Assembly: GCA_013298335.1 (NCBI GenBank)
Contig: JAAFHI010000007.1
Coordinates: 1 to 19,143, forward strand
Source of the DNA: Actinomycetota bacterium
Lineage (GTDB): Bacteria; Acidobacteriota; Blastocatellia; Chloracidobacteriales; Chloracidobacteriaceae
Reading direction: 5' to 3'
DNA: 19,143 nucleotides
The position numbers and the translations under genes are program-made. The notes under the pieces are model-generated. The model was not told the origin of the DNA. It made no database searches and saw nothing but the letters and a program-made list of their open reading frames with translations. Within the stretch, counting starts at the first letter, position 1. Every line of letters starts with the position of its first letter. Positions 14,028-19,143 of the stretch are shown piece after piece.

Positions 14028-14716
14028 ATCGTCGGTTCTTCGTTCGGGGCAGGCTTGAAGGCGTAGGCCTGAATCATATCGGTCAGGCCGTCGAGGTAGG
14101 GATCCCACTGCGAGCGGTCGAGATGATCGAGCAGGACGCACTGCATCGCGATGGCGTCCACCGCGTGAATGATGATCGCCGCCGCGACCGAGACTTCCAC
14201 CGGCTGCAAGCGGTCCGCTTCCCGGGCCTTGGTCAGCAAATCTCCGAGATGCTGCACCGACCGCTGGATGAAATCCTTGCGGATGCCGTTGATGTCCGGG
14301 TCCTTTTCGGCCATCTCGTGCAGGATGCGGTTCAGTCCGGGCGTCATCGACTTGTTCTGAAACACCCGTTCGATCGAGTCGCGAATGCACCGCCGCCCCT
14401 CGCACCCGAGCAGATCCTCTTCCCGAAAATTGCTGAACACGGCGTCGAGCCGTTCACTGATGAGCTGTTCGAAAATGAGCAGCAGCAATTTCCGCTTGTC
14501 GGTGAAATAGGCATAGAACGAACCGATGCTCACCCCGGCCGCGGCGGCGATGTCGTTCGAAGTCGTCTTTTCAAAACCGCGCTCCTCAAAAAGCTGAATC
14601 GCGGCTTCGATAATCTTTTCGCGGGTTCGCCGGCTGCGTTCCTGTTTGGGCATCGGAATGCCGGTCGGCTCCGCCACCGCACCGTCGGTCATCGGGGTAG
14701 ACATAGGGCACAACAT
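14024..14716 (-). CDS. TetR/AcrR family transcriptional regulator
   Basis: A 230-residue one-component repressor-type regulator. The DNA-binding domain is at about 29-75: RRTREKIIEAAIQLFEERGFEKTTSNDIAAAAGVSIGSFYAYFTDKRKLL, with the helix-turn-helix formed by TTSNDIAAAAGVSIGSFYAYF. The ligand-binding part (about 80-220) is helical and ends in a tail, KPAPNEEPTM. The ligand cannot be predicted; the sequence resembles fatty-acid or efflux-type regulators only in general. The start may be 14716, 14704 or 14692, as no clear ribosome binding site is seen. The gene is divergent from the small exported protein at 14973, and paired TGAAC/GTTCA sites in that promoter are the likely operator. Confidence 0.9.
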   Translation of the reverse strand: MLCPMSTPMTDGAVAEPTGIPMPKQERSRRTREKIIEAAIQLFEERGFEKTTSNDIAAAAGVSIGSFYAYFTDKRKLLLLIFEQLISERLDAVFSNFREEDLLGCEGRRCIRDSIERVFQNKSMTPGLNRILHEMAEKDPDINGIRKDFIQRSVQHLGDLLTKAREADRLQPVEVSVAAAIIIHAVDAIAMQCVLLDHLDRSQWDPYLDGLTDMIQAYAFKPAPNEEPTM

Positions 14717-14844
14717 CGCAATTTTCGGATTTTCGTTTCGGGGGCCGCATCGTAGCAGACCGCCCGGACGATGTTACAAGAACTTTTTCACCCCCGAACC
14801 GTTGCCGCGGACCGGAATTTTTCCGGAAGTCCCGGAAGATTTGT

Positions 14845-14873
14845 TTGACAATCTGAACCTGAGTTCATATTTT
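14845..14873 (+). promoter_or_regulatory. Promoter of the small exported protein gene
   Basis: A perfect TTGACA (14845-14850), a 17-bp spacer and TATTTT (14868-14873) give one of the clearest sigma-70 promoters in the window. The leader of about 90 bases runs to the ATG at 14973. Confidence 0.7.
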
Positions 14874-14923
14874 GGGTTTATCGAAACTGAATAGAAGTTC
14901 AGATTCACGAAATACGAACTTCT
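14850..14923. promoter_or_regulatory. Candidate operator: repeated TGAAC/GTTCA half-sites
   Basis: TGAAC-CTGA-GTTCA (14854-14867) lies exactly between the -35 and -10 boxes. The arm AATCTGAAC (14850-14858) is repeated inverted as GTTCAGATT (14897-14905). AGAAGTTC (14893-14900) pairs with GAACTTCT (14916-14923). Such dyads suit a dimeric TetR-type repressor, and the divergent TetR gene is next door. The link is an inference. Confidence 0.5.
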
Positions 14924-14972
14924 CACTTTGGACGACATTTTTCCTCGGCACAGCCGACAGGGGGTTCACGCG

Positions 14973-15311
14973 ATGAAACGAGTTATTCTGGGTGTTGTTT
15001 TTGCGGCGTTGATGGTGGTTCCGGTGCTGGCGGCCAAGAAAATGAAGCGCGACATGATGATTCCGCGCGATTGCCAGGTGCAGGGACGCGACCTGAAGGC
15101 CGGCAACTACACGGTCGAATTCAACGACGCCGAACCCGGCGAACTGGTCGTCTCCGAAGGCAAAAAGGAAGTTGCCCGGACGTCCTACAAAATCGTCGAA
15201 CTCCCCAAGGCGGCTTCTTCCGACATCGTGGTCTTCAATACCAAGGACGGTATCCGCAAGATCGCCCGCATCGAAATGAAAGGTTCCAAGTCGGCGCTCT
15301 CGCTCGACTAA
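14973..15311 (+). CDS. Small exported protein of unknown function
   Basis: A 112-residue protein with a clear signal peptide (MKRVILGVVFAALMVVPVLA, probably cut after AA at about 20-21). A beta-rich domain follows: DCQVQGRDLKAGNYTVEFNDAEPGELVVSEGKKEVARTSYKIVELPKAASSDIVVFNTKDGIRKIARIEMKGSKSALSLD. The 'L-x-A-G-x-Y-x-V' pattern followed by strand pairs is common in short secreted proteins of Acidobacteria; no function is known to me. Mature length is about 91. The start at 14973 is chosen because the signal peptide begins there and a G-rich ribosome site (AGGGGG) lies about 9 bases upstream. It has its own promoter and terminator, so it is a single-gene unit. Confidence 0.82.
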   Translation: MKRVILGVVFAALMVVPVLAAKKMKRDMMIPRDCQVQGRDLKAGNYTVEFNDAEPGELVVSEGKKEVARTSYKIVELPKAASSDIVVFNTKDGIRKIARIEMKGSKSALSLD

Positions 15312-15362
15312 ACGGCTTTCCTCAGTGGTGGGGAAATTTGGTAGTACGTGTGGAAATGAAAA

Positions 15363-15396
15363 AGGCGTTCGCTCCCGTGGCGAACGCCTCTTTTTT
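15363..15396 (+). terminator. Rho-independent terminator of the small exported protein gene
   Basis: AGGCGTTCGC (15363-15372) and GCGAACGCCT (15380-15389) form a 10-bp perfect stem with a 7-base loop, followed by six T (15391-15396). Confidence 0.93.
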
Positions 15397-15474
15397 AGTT
15401 GTTAGTGGCCAGTGGTTAGTAGAAAGCAGTTAGTAGAAAGCAGTTAGTAGATAGTAGTTAGCAGTTAGTGAAAA
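15397..15474. repeat. Degenerate GCAGTTAGTAG repeat block
   Basis: Several GTTAGTAG / AGCAGTTAGT units follow directly after the terminator. They are the reverse complement of the TAACTGC array at 15541-15631, so the two blocks face each other across about 66 bases of unique DNA (15475-15540). That unique stretch shows no reading frame of note. Confidence 0.75.
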
Positions 15475-15540
15475 CCTTTGGAAAGAACTGTTTACGGGAG
15501 ATTTCTCGATCTGTGCCAACTTCCCGTCGCTACAACCCAC

Positions 15541-15638
15541 TAACTGCTAACTGCTAACTGCTAACTGCTAACTGCTAACTGCTAACTGCTAACTGCTAAC
15601 TGCTAACTGCTAACTGCTAACTGCTAACTGCTAACCAC
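15541..15638. repeat. Heptamer tandem array, 13 perfect TAACTGC copies
   Basis: Thirteen identical 7-bp units run from 15541 to 15631, followed by one variant unit (TAACCAC, 15632-15638). Its last base is already the first base of the stop codon (15638-15640) of the minus-strand M28 gene. There are no spacers, which excludes CRISPR. The perfect identity suggests recent expansion by slippage. Confidence 0.95.
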
Positions 15639-17245
15639 TAGCCCTGCTTCTTCCACCGGTCGATCTTCAGCCGCTGGTCGCGGTTTGCCACCCGCCAGGC
15701 CGTGGCGTAGACGAACTGCCCGATGCGGGCCATCTTCTCGAAGTCGATTTTGTCCACCGTGTCGGTCGCCTGGTGGTAGTCCACGTGTAAACCCGTGAAA
15801 TAGAAAATGATCGGGATGCCCTTTTTGGCGAAATTCCAGTGGTCGCTCCGGTAAAAGAGCCGGTCCCGATGGTTTTCGTCGTTGTAGGTGTAATCCAGAT
15901 TCAGCTTCGACACGTCCTTGTTGGTCTGTTCGTTCAATTCCATAAGTTCGGAACTGTGCTTGTCGGGACCAATGACAAACACGCCGTCGCGGTCGGAAAG
16001 CTTGGCGTTGCCCGGCGTTGTGTCGTCCGCCGCGCGCGTCCGGCCAATCATGTCGATGTTGAAATCAGTCACGATGGATTCCAGCGGAACGAGCGGTTCC
16101 TGATCCGTGAAGTAGGCCGAACCGACCAGACCCAGTTCCTCGCCCGTATTAAAGAGGACGAGAATCGAGCGCCGCGGCTTGCTCTTCGAAAAGGCCCGCG
16201 CCAGTTCGAGCACCGTCACCGTTCCCGAACCGTCATCGTCCGCGCCGGGATAAATCTTTTCGCCTTCGGCCTTGAGGTGGTCGTAGTGGGCGCTGATGAC
16301 CACAAACTCTTTCTTCAGAACGGGATCGGAGCCTTCGAGAATGCCGACGACATTCTGGCCGTACTCGGTGGCTTCCTTCACCGTCGAGCGAATGCCACAA
16401 ATCTCGGCGCTTTTCACCGAGGCGGGAGCATTGCCAGCTTTCCCCATCGTCTGCACGTCTTCAAGTTTCAGCTTGAACGTTTCGAGAAGCCGGGCGGCGA
16501 GGGCCGGACCGGCCAGAAATGACGGAATCGGGGTCGTCGCGCCGTCTGGGCGCTTCCCGCTGGGACGTGACCCGCGCCGCCCGAAGGCTTTCACCTGATC
16601 CCATCCCCCGACGGCATTTTCGTCCGGCAGCAGCAGAATCGCCGCCGCGCCGGCTTTGGTGGCCGCTTCCCGGCGCAGGTCGCCGGTGGGCTTTTTCTCG
16701 CCGACTTCCTTCGGCCAGTAGCCCTGCGGCAGACAGACCACGATTTTTCCGCGCGCGTCCACGTCCTTGTAACTGTCGATTCCCGGCAGCGACACGCCGA
16801 AGCCGACGAAAACCAGTTCGGCTTTCGTATCGAAATCAGCCGGGGGCGGGGCGGGGCTGATGAAATCTTCGCCGAACTTGAAGGTCCGGTCGCCAATCGT
16901 GACCGTCGCGGGCACTTCCCCGGACGTCCGAGTGGTAAAGGGCACTTTCTGGAAAAAACTGCCGTCCTTCGCCGCGCCGCGATAACCGAAGGATTCGAGT
17001 TCCGACGCGAGATACCGGGCGGCGATGCGGTTGCCCTGGCTCAGGGTGTAGCGTCCACCGAGTTCCTGCGAGGCCAGAAACGACAGGTGGCGCTTGAGTT
17101 CGGAAGGCTGGATGTCGGCCAGGTTGGCGGGCAGCGGGAGCGGCCCCGTTCCGGCGAAACCGACCGACGACAGCAGCATGGGAAGGACGAGAAGGGCGAC
17201 CGCCAGCCTTCGGCGGACGGAAAATGGACGGAGGAAGTTCGTCAT
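15638..17245 (-). CDS. Secreted M28 family zinc metallopeptidase
   Basis: A 535-residue exported peptidase. Residues 1-32 are a signal peptide (FSVRRRLAVALLVLPMLLSSVGFAG). Residues about 120-300 contain a PA-type insert. The M28 catalytic domain follows with all co-catalytic zinc residues: H320 in ISAHYDHLK, D337 in GADDDGSG, catalytic E369 and ligand E370 in NTGEELG, D398 in FNIDMIGR and H491 in VDYHQATDT. Family members are aminopeptidases or carboxypeptidases acting in the periplasm or outside the cell; the exact specificity is not visible. The start at 17245 is chosen since the signal peptide begins there; the frame continues open to 17515 without a signal. AAAGGA lies about 11 bases upstream. 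Confidence 0.93.
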   Translation of the reverse strand: MTNFLRPFSVRRRLAVALLVLPMLLSSVGFAGTGPLPLPANLADIQPSELKRHLSFLASQELGGRYTLSQGNRIAARYLASELESFGYRGAAKDGSFFQKVPFTTRTSGEVPATVTIGDRTFKFGEDFISPAPPPADFDTKAELVFVGFGVSLPGIDSYKDVDARGKIVVCLPQGYWPKEVGEKKPTGDLRREAATKAGAAAILLLPDENAVGGWDQVKAFGRRGSRPSGKRPDGATTPIPSFLAGPALAARLLETFKLKLEDVQTMGKAGNAPASVKSAEICGIRSTVKEATEYGQNVVGILEGSDPVLKKEFVVISAHYDHLKAEGEKIYPGADDDGSGTVTVLELARAFSKSKPRRSILVLFNTGEELGLVGSAYFTDQEPLVPLESIVTDFNIDMIGRTRAADDTTPGNAKLSDRDGVFVIGPDKHSSELMELNEQTNKDVSKLNLDYTYNDENHRDRLFYRSDHWNFAKKGIPIIFYFTGLHVDYHQATDTVDKIDFEKMARIGQFVYATAWRVANRDQRLKIDRWKKQG

Positions 17246-17344
17246 GCGCGGGAAAATCCTTTGAAAATGTTCGGATTGCGTGAGTATGCGGCGGAAACGC
17301 CACTCATTCAACGCGCAACGCCCCGGTCGGGTTTCACCGGGTTC

Positions 17345-17367
17345 AAGTTTTCCGATTTTGAAAACTT
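17345..17367 (-). other. Small hairpin in the leader of the M28 gene
   Basis: AAGTTTTC (17345-17352) pairs with GAAAACTT (17360-17367) around a 7-base loop, with three more pairs beyond a bulge. It lies about 100 bases upstream of the peptidase start. An A/T-rich TATATATT patch at 17401-17408 could be a -10 element further upstream, but no convincing -35 is seen. Confidence 0.35.
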
Positions 17368-17480
17368 TGAAGAGGCGTTCATCGTACGCGCGCGATCCTA
17401 AATATATAGGGGACCGCTTCCGACATTTTTTCAAATGGGACGGCTGATGAATGAAAGGCTTTTGAGAAAGCAGGGGAGAG

Positions 17481-18086
17481 TCACGCGACCCGGCAGGGAA
17501 ACAGCAGTTCGACATGTTCGCGTTTCAGATTCTTCGTCCGATAAACCTCCCATCGGCCATCCTTTTTATAAAAGGACGCAAACCAGGTGGTGACCGCCCG
17601 GTTTTCCGAAACGTAGACCATCAGGCTGGCCCGCTCGGTCACGGCGGTGTTCGAGGCGTACCACAGAAAAACGCCCGAAGGCGCGAAATCGACGACCCTC
17701 CGGTGGAGATAATCGCTGCTGTAGGTCAAAACCAATGGGTGGACCAAAAACTTTGCATTCCCAATAAATTTATAGCCGTCTTCGTTCTTTATGGCATGAA
17801 ACTCGTCCAGCACCCGTTTGGGCGTAAACGGCGGGAAAACCGGCTGATCCTGATGAAATACATCGAGTGACGTTTCATGTTCGAAGATGGGAAAGCTGTT
17901 CGGAAAATGAACCCGCCCTCTGCCGGAAAAGTTCAACCACTTGGTATCGAACCAGTTTTTGACCCGAATCAGGAACAGGCGTTCCGGCGCGTGAAGTTCA
18001 ATCAGGCCGGAAATGACGTTATTGAGGACCTCGATGAACTCCGGGTCGTCGCTCTCAAGTGTCGGAATCGGTAAGATGGTTTCCAT
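17481..18086 (-). CDS. Protein of unknown function
   Basis: A 201-residue cytoplasmic-looking protein that I do not recognise. There is no signal peptide or membrane segment. It is rich in aromatic residues and appears to be a mixed alpha/beta single domain: an N-terminal helix (DPEFIEVLNNVISGLIELHAPERLFLIRVKNWFDTKWL), then strands such as GRGRVHFPNSFPIFEHETSLDVF, VVDFAPSGVFLWYAS and RAVTTWFASFYKKDGRWEVYR. The closing part resembles NTF2-like or SMI1-like strand layouts only loosely. AGAGGAAA is about 12 bases before the ATG. It starts 44 bases from the divergent gene at 18131, so they may share control. Confidence 0.7.
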   Translation of the reverse strand: METILPIPTLESDDPEFIEVLNNVISGLIELHAPERLFLIRVKNWFDTKWLNFSGRGRVHFPNSFPIFEHETSLDVFHQDQPVFPPFTPKRVLDEFHAIKNEDGYKFIGNAKFLVHPLVLTYSSDYLHRRVVDFAPSGVFLWYASNTAVTERASLMVYVSENRAVTTWFASFYKKDGRWEVYRTKNLKREHVELLFPCRVA

Positions 18087-18130
18087 CCGGTTTGAATTTC
18101 CTCTTTGAATTTCCTCGGAGGCAAAACGTG

Positions 18131-18607
18131 ATGCGCGAAACGGCGACGAAAACCACTGAATCGACCGAGCCGATCTTTTCCGACGCCGAGCCGAGATTCC
18201 TGGTCCGGCGGGAAACGAACGCCGTCCGCTGCGAAATCTGCCATCAGGTGGATCTGTTCAATCCGGCGACCGGCCATTGCATTCGCTGCGCCGGCGTTGA
18301 ACTTCCGACACCGGCAACAATCCCGCACGTCATTGAAAATGAAGGCAGATTACCGGAAATGTCGTCGCTTTCACTTTGGCGACATGGTTTTCCCGTCGCG
18401 TTTGCCGTGATGATCTGCCTGTGGGCGGTCCGGTTTCTGGCTTCATCGCTATTTGATGATAACCCGGAACAGTGGTTTGAATCGGTGGCGCGTTTTCTTT
18501 TGAACCCGCAGTGGATGGTCATCGCCGGACTGCTCATCCTGCTCGTCCTGACGGCCAAAAAGAACGCCCGCCGGTCACGGCAACTCCTTGAGGATGAAGA
18601 AGATTGA
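18131..18607 (+). CDS. Membrane protein with N-terminal zinc ribbon, unknown function
   Basis: A 158-residue protein. Residues about 34-55 form a zinc-ribbon-like C-x2-C ... C-x2-C unit (CEICHQVDLFNPATGHCIRC). Two hydrophobic helices follow: FPVAFAVMICLWAVRFLASSLF (about 86-107) and PQWMVIAGLLILLVLTA (about 124-140), then a basic then acidic tail (KKNARRSRQLLEDEED). It is probably an inner-membrane protein with the ribbon in the cytoplasm. GGAGG lies 9 bases before the ATG at 18131, which decides against the earlier in-frame ATG at 18059 (that one overlaps the divergent gene). Confidence 0.78.
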   Translation: MRETATKTTESTEPIFSDAEPRFLVRRETNAVRCEICHQVDLFNPATGHCIRCAGVELPTPATIPHVIENEGRLPEMSSLSLWRHGFPVAFAVMICLWAVRFLASSLFDDNPEQWFESVARFLLNPQWMVIAGLLILLVLTAKKNARRSRQLLEDEED

Positions 18608-18664
18608 GGGAATTTCGACCACCCCGCCGTCCAATGAATTCCAGAATCCAATCCCCACCTTAAA

Positions 18665-18874
18665 CCCGACACCCGATACCCGAAACCTTTTCCTGATCCC
18701 TGATTCCCGACCCCTGATCCCTTTTTCAGAACCTGAAACCCGCCACCAGATACCCGAAACCTTTTCCTGATCCCTGATTCCCGACCCCTGATCCCTTTTT
18801 CAGAACCTGAAACCCGACACCCGATACCCGAAACCTTTTCCTGATCCCTGGTCCCCGACCCCTGATCCCTTTTC
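18665..18874. repeat. 74-bp tandem repeat, nearly three copies
   Basis: Copies begin at 18682, 18756 and 18830, exactly 74 bp apart, each opening with GAAACCTTTTCCTGATCCCT. The first two are nearly identical and the third is partial; a short fragment precedes the first. Inside each copy are smaller CCTGATCCC and ACCCGATACCC type units. The array ends at the stop codon of the minus-strand gene at 18873. Confidence 0.9.
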
Positions 18875-19143
18875 AAGTAAACCGCTTCACCGTCCGGTGG
18901 CCGAAGAACCGCTTGAGTTCGTTCATCGCGGTGCCGAGCAGGCCGTCCTGTTTGAGTTTGGTCTTGATGTAGTGGGGCGCGAGGGCGTCCTTCATGGGTT
19001 CGAGGCCGTGTTCGTGCAGATTCCAGCCCGGTTCGAGTTTCGCGGCCATGCCTTCGAGCAGCGAGAGGCTTCGAAAAACGTAGACGAGTTCCGGCGGCAG
19101 GTTCAGGCCGAGGTCGCGGGCGGTGCGCTCGATGGCGAGCCCG
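18873..19143 (-). CDS. ABC1/AarF/UbiB family kinase-like protein, C-terminal end only
   Basis: The frame is open from the window edge to the TGA at 18873-18875, giving the last about 89 residues: it includes LNLPPELVYVFRSLSLLEGMAAKLEPGWN and ends GHRTVKRFT. The segment 'L-P-x-E-L-x-x-x-x-R-S-L-x-x-L-E-G-x-A-x-x-L-x-P-x-W-N' is the characteristic C-terminal part of UbiB/AarF (ABC1) proteins, kinase-fold proteins tied to ubiquinone biosynthesis or lipid handling at the membrane. The catalytic part is outside the window. The 74-bp repeat overlaps the stop codon. Confidence 0.82.
   Translation of the reverse strand, partial: GLAIERTARDLGLNLPPELVYVFRSLSLLEGMAAKLEPGWNLHEHGLEPMKDALAPHYIKTKLKQDGLLGTAMNELKRFFGHRTVKRFT

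Noticed and set aside
15475..15540. Possible small RNA or mobile cassette between the facing heptamer blocks
   Set aside because: I see no promoter, hairpin, terminator or reading frame in these 66 bases.
15541..15638. CRISPR array
   Set aside because: Units are 7 bp and contiguous with no spacers, and no cas gene is present.

Overview
The window is a high-GC, densely coded bacterial chromosome segment. It contains the replication initiator gene dnaA and what looks like the chromosomal origin. The best lineage clue is the secreted von Willebrand A protein at 12730-13761, which resembles the 'VWFA-related Acidobacterial domain' family. With the small secreted beta-rich protein at 14973 and the high GC this suggests Acidobacteriota. 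That is an inference: there is no rRNA gene here to confirm it. Both edges cut genes: a peptidase-M1-like protein on the left and an ABC1/UbiB-type kinase on the right.

Layout. 1-2136 (+) M1-like protein that has lost its zinc-binding residues. 2315-2677 (+) small NTF2/SnoaL-like protein. 2779-3192 (-) OsmC family protein. 3472-3885 (+) solitary ATP synthase epsilon subunit. 4008-5444 (-) two-gene operon of a lipoprotein and an unrecognised protein. 5737-6486 (-) NYN-domain protein. 6624-8824 (-) operon of exported beta-carbonic anhydrase, SbtA bicarbonate transporter and SbtB PII-like regulator. 9071-10702 (+) Ppx/GppA phosphatase with an HD domain. 10703-11009 oriC-like region. 11010-12392 (-) dnaA. 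12730-13761 (+) VWFA protein. 14024-14716 (-) TetR regulator. 14973-15311 (+) small exported protein. 15638-17245 (-) M28 metallopeptidase. 17481-18086 (-) and 18131-18607 (+) divergent unknown genes. 18873-19143 (-) end of a UbiB/AarF kinase.

Two functional themes stand out. First, the DNA next to dnaA holds a textbook unwinding element: two abutting DnaA boxes, a GGCC cluster and five DnaA-trios. Further DnaA-box clusters lie upstream of dnaA and again beyond the VWFA gene. Second, the carbonic anhydrase-SbtA-SbtB operon is a compact inorganic-carbon handling module of the kind best known from cyanobacteria.

A genome-style oddity runs through the window. Every convergent intergenic region carries either a short tandem or interspersed repeat (9-mer, 7-mer or 74-mer families) or a DnaA-box cluster, and several repeats run right up to or into stop codons. 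No mobile element, CRISPR array, tRNA or rRNA was found.
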